Of a stretch of 64,000 nt of DNA, positions 33,629-46,770 are shown piece after piece. The position numbers were made by a program, and so were the translations under genes. The notes beneath the pieces were generated by a model, which was not told where the DNA came from, searched no databases, and saw only the letters and a program-made list of their open reading frames with translations. Position 1 is the first letter of the stretch; every line of letters starts with the position of its first letter. Source of the stretch: Myotis daubentonii (lineage: Eukaryota; Chordata; Mammalia; Chiroptera; Vespertilionidae); NCBI RefSeq assembly GCF_963259705.1, contig NC_081849.1, positions 55,276,093 through 55,340,092 of the forward strand, in the 5' to 3' direction.

Positions 33629-36600
33629 ACTGTCTCTCACATACACAAATATATTTTGAAAATTTATTAGAATAGTTACCTGTTATGTACAGTGTATGTT
33701 CACTTACACTACTGTTCAAAATGATACATGTTTAACAAATTTAATATTTGCTGGTTTTCCAGGTATAAATACTCTCACCAAGCCTGATTTCTAGCTACTG
33801 AGGTGACCTCACTTAATGTGGGTTTGAGATGAGATGGACATAACTGGCTCATGTGAACTGATAGAAGTTGGATGACTGTTCTTTTACCTGGGTCTCTTAA
33901 GGTTTTCCATGCAACTGGTAACCTTAAGAAATATGTTACTCTCTCCTGCCCCCCATCCACCAACCAGGAGTAGGCTTGTTTACTGCATAATAAAAAAAAG
34001 GATAGATTCTCCAAGCTCAGGCACCCTTATCTGTGACAAAAATCAAATGTATGTATAGCCTTTTTCTGTGTTATGTTATGTCACACATTTAGGACTTGGG
34101 GATAAGAGAAAAAAATGCAGACATGCTGGTGTTCATGCTGACTTCTGTGCCATGAGTGATGAAATTTTTGATATCTTACCCAGAAGTCTCTTGTCTTCTG
34201 ACAGTATACATGAAATAGTTACAGAATAACTTAGTATCTCATAAGTGGGATAAAATCCAATTCCATACTTAATGGACATCCTATATGATGAAATGGATGG
34301 AAACACACATAGTGAAAATAATCTCTTTATAATTTGGCAATAAATAGGAATTTATTTTCATTGATCAGAACTAATAGAAATGTCTTAAATAATTTTATTA
34401 GTAAAAAATATGAAGTTTCAAATTCTAATGCTAAATTTTTCACTTTCAAGCATTCAGTTACTGAATTCCATTGGACTTTTTAAACCTGCTCTAAGCTGCT
34501 TTATATAAACATGATGTATTTTTATAGAATTTAGCATCTTCCAACACTGATACAGAGAATAATCAATTGTATGTTTCAGTTTTAAGTCAGACAATTGACC
34601 ATCAAAACTTGAAGTACTTATTCTGTTAATATATCTGGATATATTTCTACCATGTTGAGGGTTCCTCCCTATAATCTCCAGAGTCATATTTGTAACACTA
34701 ATGATTTGCTGGCAATATTAAGCTATTGTAGGTAACGTTATAATAAGTTCTGGATCAAATTTATTTAACAAATATATATGCAAGATAGCAAGAACGGTGA
34801 GATAAATTGACACCAGAGAAAGGGGCCTTGCTTCCATGCTATGCCCAGGCTTTGAGGCACACCAAAGTACATTTATTCCTTGCCTTCCCCTCCTTTTCAT
34901 TTCCTTCGGATTTTTCTCTCAACACATTATGTAAAAGATTTGAGGTTTGAGATTTGGTTATTACTATTTTTTTTAAAAAATCACTGCATACCTGAGTGTA
35001 AAATAAGATATCTTTGTTAAATTTTTAATCAATAGTACAATTTGAAAAATAGTTCCTTAAAGACATTAATAAGCTACTGTTTCTTTATTAGAATATTAAA
35101 TGTCAAGATCTTGATAAAAGAGTGGAAAAAGATACCTAATAAGCAATAAAAACGGTTCACATATTAAATTCTAAATACTACTCAACTCAAACTAGCAAAA
35201 ACTGTTGTTAATCAAGTAATGTTAGTTCATGATACTGTGAAAAACCTTCATTTATCTCATATTACCAGATGTAAATAAAACAAATTATATTAAAATAATA
35301 TAATTTAAAACAGTTATAGATATTAGAATCGTCTCTGGTTTCCTTCAAATGTCTATTATCATGATCAAATGTAGTAATGTCATCTTAAGTGACATTATAC
35401 CAAATAAGAAACATTTTGAAATGAACAAAAATAAAGTGTGAATTTAAAGATAAATGTCGTTCTATTTTTAACTCCTTGAGGAGTTCACAGTAAGTAACTT
35501 CTTCATTCTGTTTCTTGTTTGACAACATCCTTCTCACCCACACTCAAAACCTACTTGAGTTTCATCCTACTGCTATGAAAACATCTTGTGGTATTCTAAT
35601 AGGGCCATGCCCTTTACCCATTAGAGATAGTATATAGAGAAATGATGCCAAAAATGTGCCATATAAAACTCTAATATTTATTTCAGTTGCTCATAATGCA
35701 TATGAAAAATGCTAGCTCTTAGTGTCCTTTTTATCAGGGTCTTTGCCCTAATATTCACTCTTAAGGCTAATTTACTCCTTTTTTTTTTTAACTCTATCCA
35801 GTTTTATTTGAATCATACTTCCTCATGCATTAATGGCAGTTAGCCTGCTGATATCAAGTACCCTTAGAATCCATACACAAGATGGGATCTGCCATGGAGA
35901 GAATTTTTGTACCCAGATTTTAGGAATAAACTATATGCCAGAAACGATTTTTAAATAAATTATTCAAAAGGGGAAATACAGATTTATGAATTACTTCTAG
36001 CATTTAAATATCTATGTAGATATTGAAACATGTCAATTTTAAGATACTTATCATACTACATTGGAAGACTACATTTATGGTCAAGTGTAACCCTAAGAGA
36101 AAATCGTCACATTGTACCTTTTTACTTGCCTTTTTATCTTCTGGATAATAACAATATTTATTCCCTTTTAAAACCTAGAGTTATTATTTTATCTGTGTAT
36201 TCTTGCCTAAAATTCCACATACATGTTTTAAATTTAATATAAATTTTATAATATATTAAGGAGAAATCCTGTATTTTCACTAGCATCTCGCTAATTAATG
36301 TTCTCATCTCTATATGTAGCTTTATGTTGCCTTTCTGGAAGAATATCTGAAGATGTACGTCCACACTCATTTCAGCAGCTAAACATCTTCTGTTCTCTTT
36401 TTGTTAATTTAAAAATAGCCTTTCAGTTTCAAAAATGGAAAGACTTTTAACATTCAATTTTTTTTTTAAAAAAAGAGCACTTTTTATAAGTACTCTACTT
36501 GATACTATCTGCCTCTATAGCAAATTTATTTTACCTTTTCTAAACCAGTACATCAAAGACAAACATGAGGAACTGGAGACTCAAGTCTACTTACTTCATA

Positions 36601-37439
36601 CAGGTTAGCGAAGTTCAGGGTTTATCACCTAAGTTTTGATCTAAAAATAAAATAGAATCCATACAGCTCAATGGGTTTTTCACATGTAAAGACTAAAACT
36701 GAAGGGGAGAACAAGAGATGTGACCATTTTTTTCTGGTAATTTCTTTATAAAACCTAAACGGAAGGAAAAAATTTATCCAACATAAGGCATTTCAAGCAA
36801 TAATACATGAAAAAGATCTTAAGAGAACTGGGAAATAGGCAGACAAACCTTCCTGGCCATCAATAGTCATTTTTCATTGAGCTTTTATATGAAAATAAAA
36901 TAGAATTAATGCACCTGCTTATCGACAGAAAGAAGAGCATTTGTAAAAAGAACAATGAGCTAAAATAAAGATTTTTCAGAACATCTTACTCTTATGCAAG
37001 CTGGGTTGCCACCTTCACCCTGCTTTTTGTTGTTAGTTTTACTCCTCCTCCCTGCTCTACTTGTTCTCTTCCTCTACTTCCTCCTCCTTTCTTCTCTTTT
37101 CCTTCTTTAATGCCTATAGGTTTTTGCAAATATAATTTAGATGTACAATAATAAAGTACTACTATTTTAAGTTCTGCTCATCACTTGACTATTTTGCCTC
37201 TATCAACATAACAATTTTATTTCATCATTTTCCTGTTACAATGTTAAAGGAGAGCCTAGGATTCTAAAAATATTTGAGAAACATTTTCAAATCATCTTAG
37301 GAACAAATTTTATGACATATGACAAGAAACAGTTGTGTGTCTATTTAAAGGTTATGTTCTGGATATTATAAATGGGTACACACACAAAAATCCTCATTCA
37401 AAAGGCAGACTGTTAAACTCCTGGAACAATACTTTATTG
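33624..37439. other. unassigned AT-rich sequence
   Basis: No gene or named repeat in 3.8 kb. Open frames at 34454-34900 and 36030-36370 overlap on both strands or lack motifs. Confidence 0.3.
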
Positions 37440-38990
37440 AGGTGATCTTTTGTGTTGTTTATTGATATTGTGAATCATATTGGTTTTTCAATGTTAAATC
37501 AAATTTGCATTCCTGGCAAAAAACTCCCTTGGCCATGATACGTAATCCATTTTCTATTCTGTTGAATTTGACTTGTTTAAATTTTGTACAGAGTTATGAC
37601 ATCTATGTTCAGAAAGGTAATAGCCTGTGGTTTTCTTTTCTTGTAATGTCTCTGCCAAGTTTTGATATCAGGATAATGCTAGCCACATAGAATAAGTTAG
37701 TAAATAATTCTTTCTAGTTTTCTAGAAGATTTTGTACAAATTTAGTGTCATTTCTTTTTAAAATGTAATGTTTTTAACCATAAATATAAACTATGTAATA
37801 GTTTGGTTGATTTTTACTATTCCTTTTCTGCATTCTATTTCATTAATATTTGCTCTAATAATTATTACTTTCTTTGCTCTCGTTACTTTGGGTTTGATTT
37901 GTTCTTGTTTTTAGTTTTTTAAGTTGGAAGCTGGCGTTCTTAATTTGAGATCTTCCTTTTTTTTCAAATATTGGCATTAAGTGCTTTAAATTTTCCTGTA
38001 AGTATTGTTTTTTGATGTGTTGTGATTTCATTTTAATTTATTTAAAAATGCTTTCTAATTTTACTTTTTATTTTCCTCTTTAACTTAGAGGCTATTTAGA
38101 AGTGTACTTAGTTTCCAATAGTTGGGACTTTCCATTATCTATATGTTCTCATTTTCATTTCTAATTTAATTTCATTGTGACTAAAGAACCTACTTTGTAT
38201 AATTTGATTGTTTTGACATATGAGACCATGGTTTAGAATAGAGTTTGTCTTGGTAAAAATAGAGACCAGAGCTTAGAATAGAGTTTATCTTCATAAGATA
38301 TTCTCACTGATTTTCTTTTTTTTGTCTACTTCTATCGTTTGTGAAAGAGATTCTCAAAATATAATTGTGAATTTGCTATTACTAGTATAGTTAGATCAGT
38401 TTTTGTTTGATATATTTTGAAGCACTTTTGTTAGATGCATTAGCACTTAGGTTTTTTCCCCTCTGATTAATTGAACCCTTTATCGATATAAAATGACCCT
38501 TTGATCCTGGCAATAATATTGTCTCTGAAATTGACTTTCTCAGACACTATTATTATCACCTTAGGTTTCTTTATGTTAGTGTTAGCTTGGTATTTATATT
38601 TCCACCATATTATTTTTACTAGTAGCCTTTTTGTGTTTTATATAAATATTTTTCTGTTTATGTAATGCATAGTTAGGCACTGCTTTTTCATTCAATGCGA
38701 AAATTTAGACCATTTAGATTTAATGTGATTTTTGACATTTTTAGCGTTAAGTCTGTTATTTTGCTCTTTGTTTTCTATTCGTTTCCTCTGTTATTTGTTT
38801 GCTTTTGTTTTCCTCTTTTTCTGAGTTGTTTGGATTCCTTCTTTTTTCTCCTACACTTGTTTGTTGGCTACAGTTCATTCTTTTGATAGTTATTTTAGAA
38901 TCATAGTAAATAACCTTAACTTATTATAGTCAAACCATTTAAACTCCTGAAGTCTTATTCTTCCAATAAATTCAATGAAGGCATAGATTT
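37440..38990 (-). mobile_element. L1 ORF2 segment, antisense
   Basis: Read in reverse it follows the L1 ORF2 reverse-transcriptase region: TTTGCATTCCTGGCAAAAAA, TTTTGATATCAGGATAATGC, TAGCCACATAGAATAAGTTAG, read as shorter blocks, then TTTTTGATGTGTTGTGATTT and ATTTCATTGTGACTAAAGAA. Many frameshifts. It is older than the L1 at 15945. The right boundary is uncertain. Confidence 0.8.
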
Positions 38991-41589
38991 TTTTCTCTTT
39001 TATGTCTTATGCAATAGTTGGAAAAATTACAGTAGTATAGATGAAGGTCCTTTTATACATTGAAAAATGTTTTACATATATGTGATATGATTCTCAACCT
39101 TAGCCTGATAGTTGTTTTTTTAAGGTTTTTTGCTATTTTTTAATTCTACTTTACTATATGTTCCACTTTTCCCAAGTGAGCCATTTCTGCATGCAAAGTT
39201 ATAAAGTAAGGTTCTTAAAATTAATATTTATAGGTTTTGAAAACCTTTCCTAGCTAATAAAATTTTAAAAGTTAATAGAAAAGTTGATTTAAAAAAAATC
39301 TAGAACTAAGTGGGAACATTACAATATCCTTATGGTAATTTATAAAAATAAGTTCATGACATATGTTACTATAATAATTACAGAATATGTTCCCATATTA
39401 GGCATGTCATATATCCACATGTTGGAATATTTAAGTTCATTATGCCCATGACACCCAATAGTGTTTATATATGGTAGAAAGACTCTGCGTTTTACAGTGG
39501 TCAAGATAGTTATACTCCAAGGGACTTAAGTTCTAGAAGTATAATGATACACCCACAAAAGCACATGCTTATTCGGAATATAGTCCCACTTGAATTAGGA
39601 ATACTTCACAGTTAACTACAGCCAGACTAAATAGCTGTGTAAATACCAGAAGCAAAGCTGCAGGTACAGCACTCCTTTAGACTGTCTATCAGAAATGGTA
39701 AATGTCATAGTGCATAATTTATCAATGCTAATAGCCCTCTGTACAGATCTGAGGGAATTAACCTATACAGCCAAACTATTTATCACATTCCAATATATAA
39801 AATGCACTTTTAATTAATAAATGGACAATCTATTGTTGTCATGGATGCAGCTGATCAATCTTTTTTTAACTTCTGTCTACAGTTTGGGTCTTTTAAATGG
39901 GTTTTAATGGGTTTTCTGAACACTTGCACAGCCGAGTTTTGTACTTACTTCTTGGAACAGTTTCTGTGATTTGTGGCATACTTTCACAGCCTCTTTGGTA
40001 TTTTTCCACAGCGGTATCAGTTTGAAAATAATCTTGCATCTTGGTATTTTAAAATGGTATTCATTACTCTTGAGCTGACCTCACTGGCACTAACCTATCT
40101 GAAAGTCATAAAATTAGTATAATGCAGTTCCCATCAATATACTAAGCCTATAACAGCCCGAGTTAATAGTTTACATGTACAAAAAAATTTAAGTACGGTG
40201 GCTCACTATACTCATGAAAAATGAAGCAAGCAAGTAGAACAGGAAAGCAGTTTTATACAAATGTTCCAAAAGCATCTAATATATTACTTAACCTATTAAG
40301 GTAACTACCGAATTCAATTGTGTATTTACATTTGGCATCAAATCAAATTTAGTAAATTTAATGATACTGACTGATTGCCTCATCCAGTTTTACAAATAGG
40401 ATATGTGCTTTCTAGAAGTTTGATTTAAAAAGATAAACAATTACATTAGAAAATAAATTATTTTGAAGTCATTAATGGTTTCAGTATTTTACACTTGGAC
40501 AGTCACACATATTCTTATCTGAAAATAAAGACATGAGTTAAAATAAACAAAAGGACACTTAATATGAGTTTTTTATATTCCTAATAGTCTCTGAAACATG
40601 TTGTTTTGACTCAGCATTTATATACTTATAGAAAAATGATCTTAAACATTTTATCTTATGTAGAACTTAAGTTTTAGTAAATACTAAATAATGAAATGGC
40701 AAGACTGTTTTCCCATAAATAATTTCATTATAGTAATCACTTGTCTCATAAAGATATTATTCCTTTTCATGATGCCCTATCATGTTTTTATATGTTAATA
40801 CTCCAATTTTCATATCCAAATACCAAGGAAGACAGAATGTCTTACAATGATCTCCCTTTTCCAGATTAATGCACCTGAATGACATTTTTCCTTATTTAAT
40901 ATCCCTTACTCATTTCCTCTCCTGTTACAGGGATAGCACAGCTGTTTATCTGGCAATTATCTTTGAATCTATTATTGAAAATGTCTAAATTAATCAGACA
41001 AAGACAAGTGATTCACAGAATGCTTGTGCTACAAATACAGGACCTCATATTCCTTCTGTCATTTTCACTGGTTCCACATGGCAGCGTTGGTTTCTTGATT
41101 CTGTAAACTGTAAATTTGTTTCAAGTAGAGAAAATCCATACAGATTTATTAGGGTCTACTACTTAGTTCTGGTAAGCATATAATTTACCCTAACAATTCA
41201 AATATTCTTAATTTAATATACATAATACTTCTAAATAGTCAATAAGAAGGTGTATCTGGGAATTGTGGGCAATAAACATGCGTGATCAACTTAAGTAACA
41301 TATCCAAAAGTTTGACAAATTCAATATTTGGTTCAATGTTAAGGAAATAAGTTTTATTAAATTTAATAAACATTTACTGTTGGCTATTTAATATATGTGC
41401 CATGGGCAGTCTAAAGATGGGGGAGGAAGATGAAGCATGTAAACTGGCAATGAGAAAATGAAATAAAAAGTGGAATGCAGAATGTCCTAGAACATAGGTG
41501 TATACCAGGTTGTGTCTCTAATCCATTCATTCAATTAAGGAACATTAGAATTTACAAGATGAAATTTATATGGCATAGTTCAAAATAAT
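38991..41589. other. unassigned AT-rich sequence
   Basis: No gene or named repeat recognised. Confidence 0.3.
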
Positions 41590-41880
41590 AAAATTTAACC
41601 TCAGAGAGTTCAGAGTCTGCTAGGGATGTCAGGTATATAAGGTATAAATTGTAAATACAAGTATAAGTGATGTTGTTGTGACAATCAAAGCGCTATGGGA
41701 GCACAAACTGAGGAACCCTTATCAATGCCAGGTCAAGACTGGTAGACATATGATATTAAATATTCTAATGCAATTCATAAGGTCACAGGTGAATTAATAG
41801 GAAGGATAAAACACAACATAACTCAAGAATTAGCCCCCAGGAAGGGGAACCCTAGCGCCCTTACCAGCAATCAGAGGACG
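41590..41880 (-). mobile_element. possible L2 LINE relic, antisense
   Basis: GAGTTCAGAGTCTGCTAGGG and CAAAGCGCTATGGGAGCAC resemble the antisense L2 3' UTR (GCTTACA.TCTAG and GTGCTATGGGAGCACAGAGG). Confidence 0.4.
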
Positions 41881-42354
41881 GGAAGGAAATAAGCTCTTCA
41901 GACATTTTAGTCACGTCTTACAAACGAAAGGTAAGACTGAGTGACCTTTCAGGCTTCACCCTTAGCTGGTGTGAGTTGAGAAATGGTTCTTACCTGTTGT
42001 ATGTATTCAGGATCTCAAATGTTACAGAAAAAGTGAAAGAAATCCAAGCATTCATTTTTGTGCCCACAGAATCCTGATTCACTATCGTTGCTTCTCATAC
42101 TCAATTATAATTGCTTTATTTCTATGAAGCTCTGACTTACTAATGTCATTGTGCCTGCATTGTTCGTGGTTAGGAGAAGTTTAGAACAACACGTGGATGA
42201 CGAAATGGTTTCCCTCCCACACTTAAGGGGCAGTGCCTACATGGAGGTCTATGTGGAGAAGGATTCTGGGGACATGGGCAGTAACCAATCAGCAATGTGT
42301 GCAAGAAGAGGAGAGCAATACAAGAGTCTCATGCTTACTAACTTTTAAAAATGC
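41881..42354. other. unassigned sequence
   Basis: Open frames at 42151-42348 have no motifs and overlap; nothing recognised. Confidence 0.3.
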
Positions 42355-42590
42355 ATTGAAAACTGAAGAGTCTGGAAGATTTGGATTCCAATCTGGACTC
42401 TGTCACTTACTAGTTGTATATGTTTAAGGAAGTTGCTTAACCTAATTAAACCATGGTTTCTTTTCCTGTAAAATGGGACTAATAATTGTACTTACTCCAT
42501 ATATGTTTATGGTAATAATCACATGAGATAGCATAGGTAAAGCACCACAGTGCCTAGCACATATTATCATCCTATCAATATTAACTTGTT
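42355..42590 (+). mobile_element. MIR SINE
   Basis: Clear MIR order: GTCACTTACTAGTTGTATAT, AAGTTGCTTAACCTAATTAA, TCCTGTAAAATGGGACTAAT, AGCACCACAGTGCCTAGCAC. Near full length. Confidence 0.88.
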
Positions 42591-42632
42591 ATGCAATTAA
42601 ATGAGACACTGCTTATAAGAAGATAAGATATT

Positions 42633-42787
42633 GCAGTCCAGATGGTATGACTCAGTTAGTTGAGCATCATCCCATGAACCAGAAAGTAGCAGTTCAATTC
42701 CCAATCTGGGCACATGTCTGGATTGCAGTCTTGATCCCCAGCATGGGACATGCAGGAGGCAGCTGATAGATGTTTCTCTCTCATCCA

Positions 42788-42825
<38 letters not shown>

Positions 42826-42865
42826 CCTCTCCCTTCCTCTCTCTAAAATCAATAAAAACATACTT
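42633..42865 (+). mobile_element. VES-type SINE
   Basis: GCAGTCCAGATGGTATGACT head, CAGTTCAATTCCCAATCTGG, ATGCAGGAGGCAGCTGATAG, then an expanded CT tract (42791-42823) and an AATCAATAAAAA tail. No clear target duplication. A Helitron lies 10 bp downstream. Confidence 0.9.
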
Positions 42866-42875
42866 TATTTAATAA

Positions 42876-43230
42876 CTAGAGACCCAGTGCATGAAATTCA
42901 TGCACTCAGGTGTGTGTGTGTGTGTGTGTGTGTGTGGAGGGGGCAGGTGCCTCAGTCCGGCCTGTGCCCTCTCAGGGTCCAGGAGCCCTCAGGGGATGTT
43001 GGACATCCTTAGCGCTGCCGCAGAGGCGAGAGAGGCTCCCACCACACCACTGCGCTCGCCAGCCTTCAATCCAGCTTCTGGCTGAGCAGCACTCCCCTTG
43101 TGGGAGTGCACTGACCACCAGGGGGCAGCTCCTGCATTGAGCATCTGCCCCCTGGTGGTCAGTGCACATCATAGCGACTAGTCATTCTGCTGTTTGGACG
43201 ATTTGCATATTAGCCTTTTATTATACAGGA
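42876..43230 (-). mobile_element. HeliBat-type Helitron, 355 bp, with 23-bp palindrome and GT tract
   Basis: On + it starts CTAGAGACCCAGTGCATG (the element's 3' end) and finishes ATTAGCCTTTTATTATACAGGA (its 5' end), read here in blocks. The left flank is A as expected; the right flank is A where T is expected, so one base has changed. It holds a (GT)n expansion at 42910-42936 and a perfect 23-bp inverted repeat, 43106-43128 with 43145-43167, separated by 16 bases. Non-coding, related to 13504-13883. Confidence 0.92.
43115..43158. promoter_or_regulatory. inverted pair of perfect CTCF-like motifs
   Basis: CCACCAGGGGGCAG occurs on + at 43115-43128 and on - at 43145-43158, in the arms of the Helitron palindrome. 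Both fit CCASYAGRKGGCRS. Binding is inferred only. Confidence 0.45.
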
Positions 43231-43354
43231 AGAGTTAACATATTATAGAGCAAAATAATTAATAGGCTTAGTACTGAGTAGAAATTTTTAAAAATAAAAT
43301 GAACATTCTTCTCCCAGGGAAACACTGAGGTAAAAGTATACTGGCATGATATCA
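43231..43354. other. unassigned sequence
   Basis: Nothing recognised. Confidence 0.3.
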
Positions 43355-43490
43355 TTTATCCACTCAGTCATTCACTCATGCTACAAATATTTACTGAGCC
43401 CCTACTAACTATTCATTCTAAACACTATAGGTGAAACAGTGTGACTGAATTTTTGCCCTTGTGGTGCTTCTTCTCTTAGAGACACCTAAT
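43355..43490 (-). mobile_element. L2 LINE 3' end, antisense
   Basis: CAGTCATTCACTCATGCTAC, then AAATATTTACTGAGCCCCTA, then TTTTTGCCCTTGTGGTGCTT; the antisense L2 tail and 3' UTR order. Confidence 0.6.
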
Positions 43491-45169
43491 CCAGTCCTAC
43501 TAGATGCCTTGTTTTCTAATAAATGAGCTAATGAAATAGAACTACATTTTACATTTAGTTTTGCACTGAATTCCTATAGGCACTGTACATCCTCATCTTG
43601 ATTGCAATGGAGGCTAGATGCTGCTAAACCTTCACTGTAAATACACATTTTTAAAAAATTATGTTCACTCAACAAAAGATATACTAGTGTTAAACTTGAT
43701 CATTTTACTCCTTGCTGTTTTGATTTTCTCTAATTTGAAAAGGAGAATTTCAGAAATAATCTCCACTGATGCTGTTTCCCCACAAGTGATTATAACCAAG
43801 TTTTGATATTGACTTTGTAAAACTCTATTTATTAAGGGGTATTATTTAAATTCTATCAACAGAAAAATAGATTTTAAAATTTATTATGTACTGTTTGTAA
43901 GAGAATAAATTCAATTATCACAGAAGAAAATCAGGTACACAGCAGAAAAGATTCATTGAGTATGTTTCTAATAAAATTATAAATGCTTATATTATTAACT
44001 TCAAAGTGTGGATTAAGGCTACTAGATGAACGTGAGTTGTAAATCAATATTAATTAAAAATAATCATGATCAGACAGCTACACTGAAGTCTGTATTACTG
44101 AAAAAGGGTTTGCCCTAGTGACAGATTATTGCTACAACCTCTCACGCCATTGGGTGATGCTTACCATATGTCCCATGATTGATAGTCAAATTTAATGAGT
44201 TCTTACAAGCAATTAAATAATCAAGAGTTCCTGCTGTTACATGGCATAGCTTGATAGAACAGTGACAAATGAGAGAATATCTACAACCTAATCAAAGGGA
44301 CATATTTCCTTGGGAACAAAATAATATTATCCACCAGTGCAATCAAAGGACAAAAGAACATAGAAAGGACACAAACAGAATGAGATATATTATGTTCTCT
44401 TTTCATTATTCTGACTGCTCAGTTTCCATTTATTGAATCCTATTAAGTTGAACCCTATTAAATCATAAAGAAAATTAGGCTTGTTAGATGTTTCACTTAT
44501 GTATTGTTGGAATATATATATCCCCCTAGGCAAAATATAGCAAGAATAAAGACTAACAGGCCTGCCAAAAAGTGTTAGGCTGTCTTAGGTAGTTTTCCTT
44601 TGGGCTTCAATGTTAAATGTTATTCTACTGGACCTCTTGGTGTTCAACCCAGGTAAATATAACACAATTTTGTTTTTGTCAGTTCATCTGTAAGTGTAAA
44701 GTTACAATAAAAGGATCCATTACCTTTGAGAATTCTGTACTTAGTATTATTTCTCTACAGTAATTTCCTATAAATGTCAAATACAATGCCTCTGTTGTGA
44801 ATAGTATTTCATGATATGACTGTTTTATTTCCCATATTGTTAGGAAAGCAGAGGGTTTCTGATCTATTAAATTCTGGTGAACTATGAACTTTTAAATCTA
44901 TTCATGATATACCAAGTGATCTTATATTTTATACTCCCCATGCTTGGGCTGCTAACATTTAAGTAAATAAGTAAAATAAGAATAATAACAAATATTTATT
45001 ATAAACTCTATGTTGGTACAGTAGATTTGCTTATTTTATCTTTAAAAAAAAGTCATCACATGTATTACCTTTCCTTTTTGGCAGATTGACTCATGGTTTT
45101 TAAAAGAGGTCAAGTAAAACCTTAGTCTGGCAAAAGACAGAGTTCGAATTTTAATACTTCCACTTTCAA
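43491..45169. other. unassigned AT-rich sequence
   Basis: No gene or named repeat recognised. Confidence 0.3.
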
Positions 45170-45370
45170 TGTAGCTCTGTGGCAAAAGCAAATGTTCTGG
45201 AATCAGATATGCCTGAAGTTGAATCTGGCTTTGTTACTTACTAGCTGTTTGTCTTTGGGAAATTTATTTATCCTCTCTGAACCTCAGTTTGGTGGGGGGG
45301 GGGGGGCGTTCCAGCAAAAGGGATAAGATAACTCATAGCATATGTAGCAAATTATTTCATCAGTAAATAT
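45170..45370 (+). mobile_element. MIR SINE with a 13-G run
   Basis: GTTACTTACTAGCTGTTTGT, CTTTGGGAAATTTATTTATC and CTCTCTGAACCTCAGTTT are clear MIR. Where MIR normally reads TCATCTGTAAAATGGGGATAA, this copy has a run of 13 G (45294-45306). Confidence 0.85.
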
Positions 45371-45414
45371 TATTATTATTGATTAGCTTATTGAAACAGA
45401 TAGTGGGCATTTAA

Positions 45415-46770
45415 AATGGGTTAGGAGATATTCAAGGCAGTTCCAGCCCTCAAGAAAGTCACAATTTAAACAAAGAAATGCTTATCTATAGATTAGAATT
45501 GCCTATCTTTAGTCTGTGATTAGAGTAGGCCTAGGGCAACCTGAACAAAATAATACAAAACAAAACAAAAAAAATTACAAGAAGCATAACAAGTCTTGGT
45601 TGGAGTTAGGACTGTTAAGATGGGGCCTACTAGAAAAGCTGAATCTTAAAGAACCTACAAACATGAGTCAGAAAGAGTAAATTTAATGCTTGCTCATGCA
45701 AAAGGAATGAAAAAGACCTAAAGGAAGTCAGACAGTGGTAGGTAGATTCAGGAACCCGAACATGACTTAGTTTGACTGAAGCTCAAGTCACCTCTCCAGG
45801 AGTAGTGAATGCTGGAACTGAAAAAGTACACAAAACACAAATCATGTAAAGACATGTCTACTTGTTTGCTTTTCATCCTAAAGGATATGGAAACAACTGA
45901 AGAATGTTAAACACTAAAGCAAGGAGGAAGTTTAGTAGGGAGTCATCCAGTTAGAAGTCTGTGGTAGTAATCCCAGCTAGAGATGAAGGTGACCCACATA
46001 AGCATAGTAGTAATGGGGATGGAGAGAACTAGATAGAATCAAAATAAAAAATTTTTAAATCATCCCTACTCCATGAATATTGGATATGGGAGGTGAATGC
46101 TAATGGCATGTTATAAAATACAGGAGACAGATATTCTAGGAAGGAAGAAAAATTACTCAACCTTAAAAAATGCTGAATTCCACCCCAACCTGTTTGGCTC
46201 AGTGGATAGAGCATCGGCCTGTGGACTGAAGGGTCCCAGGTTCGATTCCAGTCAAGGGCATGTACCTTGGTAGCAGGCACATCCCCAGTAGGGGGTGTGC
46301 AGGAGGCAGCTGATCAATGTTTCTCTCTCATCAATGTTTCTAACTCTCTATCCCTCTCCCTTCCTCTCTGTAAAAAATCAATAAAATGTATATTTTTTAA
46401 AATGCTGAATTCCTACAGAACATACAGGTAGAAATGGAGAGAGTGCCTTTAGATTTATGGGTCTGCGGGTCAGTAGAGTGATCTCAGCATGAGATGCATT
46501 GTGGGACATTGAGCATATAGATGCCATTTGAAGGTGTGAGAGGAACATAAAATTAATAAGGCAAGATGGTCAAAGATAGAACTTCAAACAATATTTAAGT
46601 GGTATATAAAAGAAAAGGTACCGACATAGAAGACACCTGCATAAAAGATGGCTAAGTAGTCACTAACAGAGAAGAGCAGAGTCCAGAGAGATTGTTTCCT
46701 AGAAGTCAGGGCAATAATGCATTTCAAAAGCAGAAAATGTTTACCACTCTCATAAGATGACAGAAGGAAC
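45415..46770 (-). mobile_element. long L2 LINE relic, antisense, split by a VES SINE
   Basis: Runs in antisense L2 order: CCAGCCCTCAAGAAAGTCAC, CCTAAAGGATATGGAAACAA, GTAGTAATCCCAGCTAGAGA, TGAAGGTGACCCACATAAG; after the SINE (46182-46398) it continues with GGACATTGAGCATATAGATG and GCCATTTGAAGGTGTGAGAG. Together this spans the 3' UTR and part of the ORF2 region. No frame survives. Confidence 0.6.
46182..46398 (+). mobile_element. VES-type SINE with perfect target duplication
   Basis: CCTGTTTGGCTCAGTGGATA head, GGTTCGATTCCAGTCAAGGG B box, GTGTGCAGGAGGCAGCTGAT, CT-rich tail and AATCAATAAAATG end. Perfect 15-bp duplication AAAATGCTGAATTCC (46167-46181, 46399-46413). A and B boxes both look good. 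Confidence 0.96.
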
